Shown here one piece after another: positions 45,447-53,256 of a DNA stretch of 64,000 nucleotides. This stretch comes from Kitasatospora aureofaciens (GTDB taxonomy: Bacteria > Actinomycetota > Actinomycetes > Streptomycetales > Streptomycetaceae). The position numbers and the translations under genes were made by a program. Every line of letters starts with the position of its first letter. Within the stretch, counting starts at the first letter, position 1. The stretch is from contig NZ_JAHTKP010000035.1 in the NCBI RefSeq assembly GCF_019192735.1, positions 17,120 to 81,119 of the forward strand. Reading direction: 5' to 3'. The notes beneath the pieces were generated by a model. That model had not been told where the DNA came from. It worked only from the letters and a program-made list of their open reading frames with translations, and did no database searches.

Positions 45447-45527
45447 TCAGCCTGCGTGGCGGGGCGTGCGGGGAAGGCGCTGGGGCCGGGCAGAGCTGCC
45501 GGTACTGCAATCTCGACCGGTATCCAC
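45447..45527 (-). CDS. Possible 26-codon leader peptide upstream of corA
   Basis: A GTG at 45527 follows a near-perfect Shine-Dalgarno AAGGAGG (45542-45536) at 8-base spacing and opens a 26-codon frame, ending in TGA at 45447. The product starts MDTGRDCSTGSSARP and is rich in Pro and Arg in its second half (RPQRLPRTPRH). An in-frame ATG at 45575 would extend it to 42 codons. It lies in the corA leader, 168 bases before corA. The strong ribosome-binding site is the main evidence. By analogy with Pro-rich leaders of enteric mgtA it could couple translation to corA expression; that is inference. Confidence 0.4.
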   Translation of the reverse strand: MDTGRDCSTGSSARPQRLPRTPRHAG

Positions 45528-45597
45528 CGCAACCACCTCCTTCACGCCGCGGCCCTGGAACGACTCGAACGTCATGGTTCCCGGTGGCCAGTCGCTC

Positions 45598-45618
45598 ACC
45601 TTAACATCTGACCGGTCA
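45598..45618 (-). promoter_or_regulatory. corA promoter element with palindromic operator
   Basis: TAAGGT on the minus strand (45603-45598) is a plausible -10 box for corA. Five bases upstream, within the spacer, lies the perfect palindrome TGACCGGTCA (45609-45618). It could bind a regulator acting on corA and, given the divergent arrangement, on the gene at 45657. The rest of the 378-base gap is the corA leader described in adjacent entries. Confidence 0.42.
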
Positions 45619-45643
45619 TCGGCGCCGGGCCCGCCCGGGGGGT

Positions 45644-45649
45644 TACGCT
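45644..45649 (+). promoter_or_regulatory. Probable leaderless -10 box of suppressor-of-fused gene
   Basis: TACGCT ends 7 bases before the ATG at 45657; no Shine-Dalgarno is present. Confidence 0.52.
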
Positions 45650-45656
45650 CACCGGC

Positions 45657-46295
45657 ATGGCCCACGACTTCCCGCTCTTCGGCGACCCCCACGGCTCCTC
45701 CCCGGAGCTCTCCCGGGAGGCGGTCCTGGCCGCCGTCGAGGCCCGGCTGATCTCCACCTTCGGCGAGCCGAGCGGCCGGGCCGCGGTCACCTTCCTCGGC
45801 ACCGACCGGATCGAGGTGCTGCGCTTCGGCCCGGACGCCGAGGGCCTGGTCCGCTACGCGAGCCTCGGGATGTCCGCCGCGCCGATGGCCGACCCGACCG
45901 CGATGGTCGCCGACCAGGTGCGCGGCCCGCGCGCCGAACTGGTCCTGACGGTCCGCGGCGGACGCGACGACGTGCTCCGCAGCCTGGCCACCTTCGCCGC
46001 GACGCCGCAGGTGGAGGGCCTGGTGGTGGCCCCGGGCGGCTCGCTCGACCTGGGCGCCCCGCTGTGGGAGGGCGCGCCGTTCACGTCCGTGCTGGCCGCC
46101 GAGCCGGGCGGCCTGGTGCCGGACCTGGAACTGGACGAACCGGCCGACCCGGTCCGCTTCCTGCCGCTGCTCCCGATGACCCCCAACGAGGCCGGCTGGA
46201 AGCGCGTCCACGGCGCCGCCGCCCTCCAGGAGCGCTGGCTGAACCACGGCACCGACCTCCGTGACCCCGACCGCCGCGGCGTCCGCCTGGACTGA
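45657..46295 (+). CDS. Suppressor of fused (SUFU) domain protein
   Basis: A 212-residue cytoplasmic protein. The central and C-terminal parts match the bacterial SUFU domain: VLRFGPDAEGLVRYASLGMSA, RAELVLTVRGGRDDVLRSLA, and FLPLLPMTPNEAGWKRVHGA. In bacteria the domain is common in immunity-type and stand-alone proteins, without a known biochemical activity. It is divergent from corA and probably leaderless. Confidence 0.83.
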   Translation: MAHDFPLFGDPHGSSPELSREAVLAAVEARLISTFGEPSGRAAVTFLGTDRIEVLRFGPDAEGLVRYASLGMSAAPMADPTAMVADQVRGPRAELVLTVRGGRDDVLRSLATFAATPQVEGLVVAPGGSLDLGAPLWEGAPFTSVLAAEPGGLVPDLELDEPADPVRFLPLLPMTPNEAGWKRVHGAAALQERWLNHGTDLRDPDRRGVRLD

Positions 46296-46415
46296 CGGCG
46301 CATCGCGGGGAGTGCCTTCCCGCTGCGCACCCACACGCCCGCGCGCGGGGGCGCGTGCGCTCACCTCCAACCGCTCCAACCGCCCGCGCACCCGATCGCA
46401 CCCCCGGGGAGTGGC

Positions 46416-47273
46416 TCAGCCCTCGATCGGTTTCGCGCCGGTGGCCTGCGCCAGCAGGGCCTCGTACACCGCCGGGTCGGTCGTGTGCTCGCCGAGGCGG
46501 ACGGTCTTGCGGCTGCCGTGGTAGTCGCTGGACCCGGTGACCAGCAGCCCGAGTTCGCCGGCCAGGCCGCGCAGCCGGGCGCGGGTCTCCTCGTCGTGGT
46601 CCGTGTGGTCGACCTCCAGTGCGGCCAGCCCGGCCGCCGCCAGGTCGGCGATCACCTGGTCCGACACGGTCCGCCCGCGCTTGACCGCGCCCGGGTGGGC
46701 GAACACCGGCACCCCGCCGGCCGCCCGGACCAGCCGGACCGCCTCGACCGGGTCGGTCTCGTGCTTGCGCACGTCCGCCCGGCCGCCGTTGGCCAGCCAG
46801 TCGGCGGTGAAGGCGTCCGAAACGGTCGCGACCACGCCCGCCTCGACGAGCGCGCTGGCGATGTGCGGCCGGCCGACCGAGCCGTCGCCCGCAATCCGCT
46901 GCACCTGCTCCCAGTCGATGTCCGCGCCGAGCTCCCGGCAGCGCTCGACGATCGCCCGCCCGCGCCGGAACCGGTCGGTCCGCACCAGCTCCCGCTCGGC
47001 CGCGAACGCCGGCTCGGCCGGGTCGAACAGGTACGCCAGCAGGTGCATGCTGATGCCGTCCACGACGCAGGACAGCTCGGCCCCCGGGACGACGGTCAGG
47101 GTGCCGGCGGGCAGCGCGTGCACCGCCGCGGCGGCCTCGGCGTGGCCCGCGACGGTGTCGTGGTCGGTGAGCGCGACCACGTCGAGGCCCGCGGCCACCG
47201 CCGCCGCGACCAGCTCGGCCGGGCTGTCGGTGCCGTCGGACGCGGTGCTGTGGGCGTGCAGGTCGATGCGCAC
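46416..47273 (-). CDS. PHP-domain metal-dependent phosphoesterase
   Basis: A 285-residue PHP-family enzyme starting at a GTG with AGGAG seven bases upstream. The N-terminal metal motif DLHAHSTASDG and VVALTDHDTVAGH, the Glu in VVPGAELSC, later VFAHPG and the final GSSDYHG are all conserved, giving the usual trinuclear metal site. Proteins of this length (YciV/TrpH type) hydrolyse nucleoside 3',5'-bisphosphates or 5'-ends of oligonucleotides. The 120 bases between this stop and the gene at 45657 contain only imperfect inverted repeats. Confidence 0.9.
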   Translation of the reverse strand: MRIDLHAHSTASDGTDSPAELVAAAVAAGLDVVALTDHDTVAGHAEAAAAVHALPAGTLTVVPGAELSCVVDGISMHLLAYLFDPAEPAFAAERELVRTDRFRRGRAIVERCRELGADIDWEQVQRIAGDGSVGRPHIASALVEAGVVATVSDAFTADWLANGGRADVRKHETDPVEAVRLVRAAGGVPVFAHPGAVKRGRTVSDQVIADLAAAGLAALEVDHTDHDEETRARLRGLAGELGLLVTGSSDYHGSRKTVRLGEHTTDPAVYEALLAQATGAKPIEG

Positions 47274-47320
47274 GGGGCGACTCCTGGAGGCTCGGGGTGC
47301 CGCCCAGGATAGGCCAGCGG

Positions 47321-47959
47321 CTAGCCCAGCAGTCGGGGGGTGAGGGCCCCGCAGGGCAGGAGGTCCAACTCGGCGCCGGCCTCGCGCAGGTCGGTGATCA
47401 CCAGCTCGTCGTACATCACCAGCGCCGACTGCTCGGGCCAGGCGATCGCCCACAGCCAGAGCCCGCGCGCCTCGCCGACGAACACCGCGCGGTCGGCCGG
47501 GGCCTGCGGGACGTGGAACATCGGGGTGGGCCGCCCGGCGGCCATCAGCTTGGCGTCGGCGGGCTTGTAGAGGGCGACGGACTCGCCCGGATCCGGCCCG
47601 GCCATCCCGGCGTACCGGGCGCCGAGCCCGACGCCCAGCTCCTCGGCGACCAGCACCAGCTCGCCGAAGCCGCCGAGCGGCGCGGGGCCGGAGCAGGCGA
47701 CGGCGGTGGCGCGGGCGCCCGAGACGTCGTCGCCGACGTGCGCGATGCCGGTGTAGAGCCAGCCGACCGGGAGCGGCCAGGGCAGCCAGACGGGGACCTG
47801 GGAGCGGGCGACGGCGACGCCCAGCGCCTCCACGCTCGGGGGCAGCACCGGCTGCATCGGGTGCACGGCTCCGTGCCGGTCGCACTGCCAGGTGTCTGAG
47901 AACAGACCGGGGGCGCGGACCCGACCGGCGCACCTCGGGCAGCTTGGCTCGCCCCTCAT
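47321..47959 (-). CDS. DUF6758 zinc-ribbon protein
   Basis: A 212-residue protein. It begins MRGEPSCPRCAGRVRAPG, continues with FSDTWQCDRHG, and so carries a CxxC...C..H zinc-ribbon at the N-terminus. The body has HVGDDVSGARATAVACSGPAPLGGFGELVLVAEE and ends with PCGALTPRLLG. This matches DUF6758, conserved in Streptomyces, often next to the PHP gene. Function unknown. The ATG at 47959 is preferred; a TTG three codons upstream sits closer to GGAGGA and is an alternative. Confidence 0.85.
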   Translation of the reverse strand: MRGEPSCPRCAGRVRAPGLFSDTWQCDRHGAVHPMQPVLPPSVEALGVAVARSQVPVWLPWPLPVGWLYTGIAHVGDDVSGARATAVACSGPAPLGGFGELVLVAEELGVGLGARYAGMAGPDPGESVALYKPADAKLMAAGRPTPMFHVPQAPADRAVFVGEARGLWLWAIAWPEQSALVMYDELVITDLREAGAELDLLPCGALTPRLLG

Positions 47960-48258
47960 AGCCGACAACGCTCCTCCCTCCGGACCGCCGCGTCAAGGAC
48001 GATCACCCGTACGGAGGGCTCGGCGGCACCTGTCGGTGGCGGACGCCCGGCCGTCGGCGGCTCCGGTTGGGGGATGTCCAGCGGCGGGCGGCGGCAAACG
48101 TCGGGCGGGTGGGACCGGTGGTGCGCCCGAACGCACTGACGCCCCGTCATCGGCGATCGCGATGACGGGGCGTCAGTCGGGTATCGGAACGTCCGGATCG
48201 GACGCTCCCGGCTCGTCGGCGGCGGGTGAGGGCTCCCGGGAGGAGGCGCCGCGCGCGG
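47960..48258. other. Intergenic region upstream of DUF6758 gene
   Basis: This 299-base gap contains the 5' region of the DUF6758 gene (ribosome-binding site GGAGGA on the minus strand) and, at 48135-48177, the terminator of the small gene that follows. I see no other gene. Confidence 0.5.
48135..48177 (-). terminator. Terminator of the 48-residue small protein gene
   Basis: A perfect 18-bp stem (48135-48152 with 48160-48177) and a 7-nt loop, one of the strongest hairpins in the window. It lies about 80 bases past the stop of the gene at 48259-48405. Confidence 0.85.
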
Positions 48259-48405
48259 TCAGACGGCCGGGCACGGGCGGATGAGCAGGCGCTCGCCGGT
48301 GCGGGCGGCGGCCTGGACGACCTCGCGGACGGTCTCGGCGTCGGCGACCAGGCGGTCGGTGGCGGAGCCGTTGGCGTCGTCCAGTCGGAGGATCTCGAAG
48401 CGCAT
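48259..48405 (-). CDS. Small conserved hypothetical protein
   Basis: A 48-residue protein starting MRFEILRLDDANG and ending LLIRPCPAV. A strong ribosome-binding site (AAAGGAG, 7 bases before the ATG) and a strong terminator downstream frame it as a real gene. Predicted to form a beta strand, a helix (DAETVREVVQAAARTG) and a second strand. I recall similar short proteins in Streptomyces but no function. Confidence 0.72.
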   Translation of the reverse strand: MRFEILRLDDANGSATDRLVADAETVREVVQAAARTGERLLIRPCPAV

Positions 48406-48783
48406 GGGCGTCTCCTTTCCTGGCCCCGCGGGGCGGGGCGATTGCGGCTGAGTCGGTATCAGCCCATTCGGGGTCTTCCGGGTCCGGCGGTGCGGCCGGA
48501 TCGGTCGGTTCGTACGTGCGGCGGTCTGCTGCGGCAAGGGCTCCCCCTACTTGCCTGGTGCGGCTGGTGCCTCGTGAACCACGGTGACGTGGTGGTGCTT
48601 CCGGGCCGTTGCCCGTCCGTAAAGTCCTGGTTTCGAAGGATTCGAACCGGCGGAGGGCCGGCGATGATTCCCGGACAGAATCAAAGATTACCGTAACTAA
48701 CGAATTTTGTCGTCCGTTGAGTGCGGTCGAACTTCGAGAAGTGGTAGAGACCACTCCGCCGAGTCGGCTCCCGGCCGGGCGGA
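48406..48783. other. 378-base gene-free region with A+T-rich patch
   Basis: Upstream of the small gene. It contains an A+T-rich stretch at about 48683-48720, unusual in this genome, and an imperfect dyad around 48629-48649 (GGTTTCGAA and TTCGAACC, 3 bases apart). It should hold the promoter of the small gene. No tRNA fold, ORF or terminator is convincing. Confidence 0.45.
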
Positions 48784-49668
48784 TCAGCCCCAGAACGCGG
48801 CCAGCGCCCCGGCCGTGGCGGCCGGCTGCTCGGCGTTGGGGGAGTGGCCGGCGTCCTCGACGACCACCCGGCGGGCGCCGAGGCGCTCCGCCATCCGGGT
48901 CTGCTCCGGCACCGGCCAGGCGTAGTCCCGCACGCCGGAGAGCACCAGCACGGGCAGCCCGGCGGTGGCGGCGGCCAGCTCGTCCACCCGGTCGGGCCCG
49001 GCGATCAGGTGGCCGCCGGTGACGGTCAAAGCCCGCGGCACGTTGGCCAGCCAGCGGCGGTGCAGGAACGCGGCGACCTCGCCGGCCGGGCGCTGCTTCC
49101 GGTCGCCGCTGCCCTCGTCCATCTGCTGCATGACCTGCCAGATCTCCTCCAGGCTCATGACCGGCAGCACGTCCAGCAGCAGCTTGGTGCGGGCCGCCTC
49201 GGAGGGGTCGATCGCGCCAGGGCCGGTGGACATCAGGGTCAGCGAACGCCACGGCAGCGGGTCGCCGGCGCCGTCCGCCGCAGCCGCCAGCACGGCCTCG
49301 CGGACCACCTGCCCGCCGAAGGAGTGCCCCAGCAGGTGCAGCGGTCCGCCGTCCGCCGCCAGCGCCTCGGTGAGGGCCCGGACGTCCGCGCCCAGTGCCT
49401 CGACGGCGTACGCGGCCGGATCGTCCGGGCCGCCGGTCTCGTGCTGCCCGCGCTGATCGACGGCGGTCACCCGGTACCCGGCGGCCGCCAGCGGCTCCAG
49501 CAGCGCGATGAAGTCCTCCTTGCTGCCGGTGAACCCGGGCACCAGCAACGCCGAGCCGCGAACGGGCCCGTCCGGCTCCGCCCGCACCGCCGCGAACCCG
49601 CCCCGCGCGGTCTCCACCCGCAGCGCTCGGGCACAGGAGGGAAGAGTGAGGAACGGCGGCGTGCTCAT
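48784..49668 (-). CDS. Alpha/beta hydrolase
   Basis: A 294-residue alpha/beta-hydrolase. LLVPGFTGSKEDF (oxyanion region), the nucleophile elbow GHSFGG, the Asp in VLSGVRDYAWPVPEQ and the His in VEDAGHSPN complete the triad. There is no signal peptide. Substrate unknown; esterase, lipase or haloperoxidase-type activity are all possible. GGAG lies 10 bases before the ATG. Confidence 0.88.
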   Translation of the reverse strand: MSTPPFLTLPSCARALRVETARGGFAAVRAEPDGPVRGSALLVPGFTGSKEDFIALLEPLAAAGYRVTAVDQRGQHETGGPDDPAAYAVEALGADVRALTEALAADGGPLHLLGHSFGGQVVREAVLAAAADGAGDPLPWRSLTLMSTGPGAIDPSEAARTKLLLDVLPVMSLEEIWQVMQQMDEGSGDRKQRPAGEVAAFLHRRWLANVPRALTVTGGHLIAGPDRVDELAAATAGLPVLVLSGVRDYAWPVPEQTRMAERLGARRVVVEDAGHSPNAEQPAATAGALAAFWG

Positions 49669-49864
49669 GTGTGCTGCTCTCCTGCGCGCGACTGAGGGGG
49701 CGACCCCCGAGCCTAGGGCCTGACACCAGCATTTCGCGTGCACCTGGCGCCCGTGCCGGTTGCGGATTTCCCCTTCCACCGCCCGTGCGCCGCGCGGGAA
49801 CGCCGGAAGGGGCGGGCCGGGCCCCGGTGCGGGGATCGGCCCGCCCCCTCCGGGGCGGGTTGCG

Positions 49865-51934
49865 TCAGCTCTCCGGGGTGGTTTCCGGGGTGGCTGCGGC
49901 CTTGCGGGTGCGGGTCCGGCGGCGCGGGGCCGGGACCTCGGCCGTGGCGTCGGCCTCCGGGGTGTTCTCGGCGGTGGCCTTGGGCTTGCGCGTCCGGGTG
50001 GCCGGCTTCTCCTCGGCGACGGCGTCAGCCGCGACCTCGGTCTCCGCCTTGGGCTTGCGCGTCCGGGTCCGGGGCGCGGGCTTCTCCTCGGCCGGGGCCT
50101 CGGCGACGGCGTCAGCCGCGACCTCGGTCTTGGGCTTGCGGGTGCGCGTCCGGGTGGCCGGCTTCTCCTCGGCCGGGGCCTCGGTGGCCGGAGCCTCCGT
50201 CACCGCCTCCGCCTTGGGCTTGCGCGTCCGGGTCCGGGCGGCGGGCTTCTCCTCGGCCGGAGCCTCGGCGACTGCGGTCTCGACAACCGCGGCCTCGACA
50301 ACCGCGGCCTCGACGACGGCAGCAGCCTCGGCCGCCGCCGCACCGCTGCGCGGCCGGCGGCGGCGACGACGCGGCGCGGCCTCGCCCTCGGCGCCCTCGA
50401 CGGCCGGAGCCTCGACCGCGGCACCGGCCTCGACCTGCACGCCCTCGCCCTCGCCGACCGTGCTGCCCCGGCGGGTGCGCCGGCGCTCACGGGTGCGACG
50501 CGGCTTCTCCTCCGCCTCGACGGCGGCAGCGGCGCCACCGGAGCGCCCGGTGCCGGAGCCGGTGCCGGAGCCGGAACCGGCCGCACCGCGCCCACCCCGG
50601 CCGCGAGCGGAGCGCGCCCCGCGTCCGCCGGTCTCGCCGAGGTCCTCGACCTCCTCCGCGCCGAGCCCGGCCCGGGTCCGCTCGGATCGCGGCAGGACAC
50701 CCTTGGTGCCCGGCGCGATCTTCAGCAGCTCGTACAGGTGCGGCGAGGTGGAGTAGGTCTCCTCCGGGTCGTTGAACGACAGGTCGAGCGCCTTGTTGAT
50801 CAGCTGCCAGCGCGGGATGTCGTCCCAGTCGACCAGGGTGACGGCGGTGCCGGAGGCGCCGGCCCGGCCGGTGCGGCCGATCCGGTGCAGGTAGGTCTTC
50901 TCGTCCTCGGGGCACTGGTAGTTGATGACGTGCGTGACGCCCTCGACGTCGATGCCGCGGGCGGCGACGTCGGTGCAGACCAGCACGTCGACCTTGCCGT
51001 TGCGGAAGGCCCGCAGGGCCTGCTCGCGGGCGCCCTGGCCGAGGTCGCCGTGGACGGCGCCGGCCGCGAAGCCGCGCTGGGTCAGCTGGTCGGAGACGTC
51101 GGCGGCGGTGCGCTTGGTCCGGCAGAAGATCATCGCCAGCCCGCGGCCGTCGGCCTGCAGGATGCGCGAGACCATCTCGACCTTGTCCAGCGAGTGCGCA
51201 CGGAAGATGTGCTGCTCGGTGTTGGCGACGGTCGCGCCGGTGTCGTCCGGGGCGGTGGCCCGGATGTGCGTCGGCTGGCTCATGTACCGGCGGGCGAGGT
51301 TGATGACCTGGCCCGGCATGGTGGCCGAGAACAGCAGGGTCTGCCGCTTGGCCGGCAGCATGGTGATGATCTTCTCGACGTCGGGCAGGAAGCCCAGGTC
51401 GAGCATCTCGTCGGCCTCGTCCAGCACGAGCGCGCGGACCTTGGACAGGTTCAGCTTCTTCTGGCCGGCCAGGTCCAGCAGGCGGCCCGGGGTGCCGACC
51501 ACGATGTCGACGCCCTTGGTGAGCGCCTCGACCTGCGGCTCGTACGCGCGGCCGCCGTAGACGGCCAGGACGCGCACGTCGCGGACCTTGCCGGCGGTCT
51601 GCAGGTCGTTGGTGACCTGGGTGCAGAGCTCACGCGTCGGGACGACGATCAGCGCCTGCGGGAAGTCGGAGAGCTGCTCCTCGGTGGCCCGGCCGGCGTC
51701 CACGTCGGCGCGCACGACGGCCCGCTCGATCAGCGGGAGTCCGAAGCCGAGGGTCTTGCCGGTGCCGGTCTTGGCCTGGCCGATGACGTCGTGGCCGGTC
51801 AGCGCGACCGGGAGGGTCATCTCCTGGATCGGGAAGGGATGGACGATGCCGACGGCCTCAAGGGCCTCGGCGGTCTCCGGGAGGATTCCCAGGTCCCGGA
51901 ACGTCGTCTTGATGGGTTCAGCGGTGGTGGACAG
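49865..51934 (-). CDS. DEAD-box RNA helicase
   Basis: About 689 residues. The conserved core starts MSTTAEPIKTTFRDLG, and the only possible start near it is a CTG at 51934, with AGAGG seven bases upstream; no ATG, GTG or TTG is suitably placed. The helicase motifs are complete: Q motif (FPIQ), AKTGTGKT, PTREL, TPGRLLD, DEAD, SAT, then ARGIDVEGV and HRIGRTGRAG. The C-terminal ~240 residues are disordered, with RGRGG boxes and four copies of a basic EEKPATRTRTRKPKAE-like repeat, likely RNA-binding. It remodels RNA, perhaps in ribosome assembly or cold response. It has a leader of several hundred bases. Similar to RhlE-type Rv3211. Confidence 0.9.
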   Translation of the reverse strand: MSTTAEPIKTTFRDLGILPETAEALEAVGIVHPFPIQEMTLPVALTGHDVIGQAKTGTGKTLGFGLPLIERAVVRADVDAGRATEEQLSDFPQALIVVPTRELCTQVTNDLQTAGKVRDVRVLAVYGGRAYEPQVEALTKGVDIVVGTPGRLLDLAGQKKLNLSKVRALVLDEADEMLDLGFLPDVEKIITMLPAKRQTLLFSATMPGQVINLARRYMSQPTHIRATAPDDTGATVANTEQHIFRAHSLDKVEMVSRILQADGRGLAMIFCRTKRTAADVSDQLTQRGFAAGAVHGDLGQGAREQALRAFRNGKVDVLVCTDVAARGIDVEGVTHVINYQCPEDEKTYLHRIGRTGRAGASGTAVTLVDWDDIPRWQLINKALDLSFNDPEETYSTSPHLYELLKIAPGTKGVLPRSERTRAGLGAEEVEDLGETGGRGARSARGRGGRGAAGSGSGTGSGTGRSGGAAAAVEAEEKPRRTRERRRTRRGSTVGEGEGVQVEAGAAVEAPAVEGAEGEAAPRRRRRRPRSGAAAAEAAAVVEAAVVEAAVVETAVAEAPAEEKPAARTRTRKPKAEAVTEAPATEAPAEEKPATRTRTRKPKTEVAADAVAEAPAEEKPAPRTRTRKPKAETEVAADAVAEEKPATRTRKPKATAENTPEADATAEVPAPRRRTRTRKAAATPETTPES
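49976..50275 (-). repeat. Repeats in the helicase C-terminal tail
   Basis: Four imperfect copies of a 70-85-base unit lie within the helicase gene, each encoding a variant of AEEKPATRTRTRKPKAE. Units vary in length and in Ala/Val/Glu linkers. They create a long basic, Thr/Lys/Arg-rich tail. Confidence 0.85.
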
Positions 51935-52397
51935 GGTGCTGCCTCTTCCGTGTGGAGGGGCCGAGAGCGAGCGGCGGGCGGGCAGCCGCGCGGCTGCGTA
52001 CGGGCCGGACGGCCCTGATGACAGCTGCGCGGACGCACAACCGCGCCGGTCCCTGCGGCCGGCCGGTGCGCGCGGCCCGGTGCGGGGCGCGTCGCCGGCG
52101 GCGTCGGGGAGGATTCCCGTGAGGGACCTGCGCGGGACCTCCGCCGCGCGGGCGTGGTCTCGGCGGCCCTCGCTCGGCCACTGATGCGGTGCCAAGGCTT
52201 GAAGTCCAAGCCATGGTCGGAGCCGATCGGCTCTCCGACCGGGCATCCGCGTACGTGAGTACCCGTGCCTCCGGTGCGGACACGTCCGAGGGGACGGCGC
52301 CGCTAGGGAGCGGGCTCGCGCGGGGCACCGAGACGGCGGTGACACCGTGCAAGCACGACGGGGCTCCGTACCACCATACAGTCAGGCGACGACTCGA
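51935..52397 (-). promoter_or_regulatory. Long structured leader of the helicase gene
   Basis: No convincing gene lies here. Two adjacent hairpins occur at 52192-52216 (10-bp stem with one mismatch) and 52215-52240 (8-bp stem). A 16-base palindrome GCAGCCGCGCGGCTGC is at 51982-51997. TATGGT on the minus strand at 52378-52373 is a possible -10 box, giving a leader of about 430 bases. Long leaders are common for DEAD-box helicase mRNAs that are cold- or autoregulated. Confidence 0.45.
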
Positions 52398-52412
52398 ACA
52401 CGTGACGCGTGT
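52398..52412. promoter_or_regulatory. Imperfect operator-like dyad between helicase and MiaE-like genes
   Basis: ACACGTG and CGCGTGT flank a central A, matching as inverted repeats at 6 of 7 positions. The site lies over the expected -35 of the helicase promoter. Confidence 0.35.
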
Positions 52413-52513
52413 GACATTGCCCCTGGCGAGGGCGGTGTGAGCAGGCATTCCGGGTGGTCACCCGGGTGCGCCGGCCGTCGGCGGTCCGGGTGGGGGAGCC
52501 GGGCGGGCGGGAC

Positions 52514-52519
52514 TAAGGT
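52514..52519 (+). promoter_or_regulatory. Probable leaderless -10 box of MiaE-like gene
   Basis: TAAGGT ends 8 bases before the ATG at 52528; no Shine-Dalgarno lies between. Confidence 0.55.
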
Positions 52520-52527
52520 GGCGGGTC

Positions 52528-53253
52528 ATGGAGACCCATGGTGAGACGCAGGACGCGGCCGGCTCGATCGGGGACTGGGCGAGCTGCTCGGCCGACCCGG
52601 GCTACCGCGCGGCGGTGCTGGACCTGCTCGGCGCGCTCGCGTACGGCGAGCTGAGCGCCTTCGAGCGGCTCGCCGAGGACGCCAAGCTGGCGCCGGACCT
52701 CGCCGACAAGGCGGCGCTGGCCCGGATGGCGTCCGCCGAGTTCCAGCACTACCAGCGCCTGCACGACCGGCTCGCCGAGATCGGCGCGGACCCGCAGGAG
52801 GCGATGCGGCCGTTCGTCGAGCCGCTGGAGCTGTTCCACCGGATGACCGCGCCCTCGGACTGGCTGGAGGGCCTGGTCAAGGCCTACGTCGGCGACGCGA
52901 TCGCGACCGACTTCTACCGCGAGGTCGCGGTCCGGCTCGACGACGACACCCGCGACCTGGTCCTCGGCGTCATGTCCGACACCGGCCACGCCCAGTTCGC
53001 CGTCGACAAGGTGCGCCGGGCGATCGAGGTGGACCCGCGGGCCGGCGGGCGGCTGGCGCTGTGGGGCCGGCGGCTGATGGGCGAGGCGCTCAGCCAGGCC
53101 CAGCGGGTGGTCGCCGAGCGGGACGCGCTGTCGAACCTGCTGGTCGGCGGCGTCCAGGTGCAGGGCTTCGACCTGGTCGAGGTCGGCAAGATGTTCAACC
53201 GGATCACCGAGGCGCACACCAAGCGGATGGCCGCCCTCGGCCTGGCGTCGTAG
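52528..53253 (+). CDS. MiaE-like ferritin-fold protein
   Basis: A 241-residue all-helical protein of the MiaE_2 group (tRNA-(ms2io6A)-hydroxylase-like). Possible di-iron ligands lie in ALAYGELSAFERLAEDA (Glu), MASAEFQHYQRLHDRL (Glu and His), and MSDTGHAQFAVDKV (His). In true MiaE the di-iron centre hydroxylates a tRNA side chain; the actinobacterial proteins are diverged and their activity is untested as far as I know. It is divergent from the helicase, as Rv3210c and Rv3211 are in M. tuberculosis. Confidence 0.85.
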   Translation: METHGETQDAAGSIGDWASCSADPGYRAAVLDLLGALAYGELSAFERLAEDAKLAPDLADKAALARMASAEFQHYQRLHDRLAEIGADPQEAMRPFVEPLELFHRMTAPSDWLEGLVKAYVGDAIATDFYREVAVRLDDDTRDLVLGVMSDTGHAQFAVDKVRRAIEVDPRAGGRLALWGRRLMGEALSQAQRVVAERDALSNLLVGGVQVQGFDLVEVGKMFNRITEAHTKRMAALGLAS

Positions 53254-53256
53254 GGC

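Noticed and set aside
45279..45656. M-box or cobalamin riboswitch in front of corA
   Set aside because: I could not find the conserved B12-box or M-box sequence elements; the structures seen are different.
48625..48655. T-arm-like sequence on the minus strand (GGTTCGAATCC), possible tRNA
   Set aside because: The flanking 5-bp arms do not pair and no acceptor, D or anticodon stem can be drawn around it.
51918..52212. 98-codon basic ORF in the helicase leader (starting at an ATG near 52211)
   Set aside because: No ribosome-binding site, Arg/Pro-rich composition and overlap with the helicase start; more likely chance in leader RNA.
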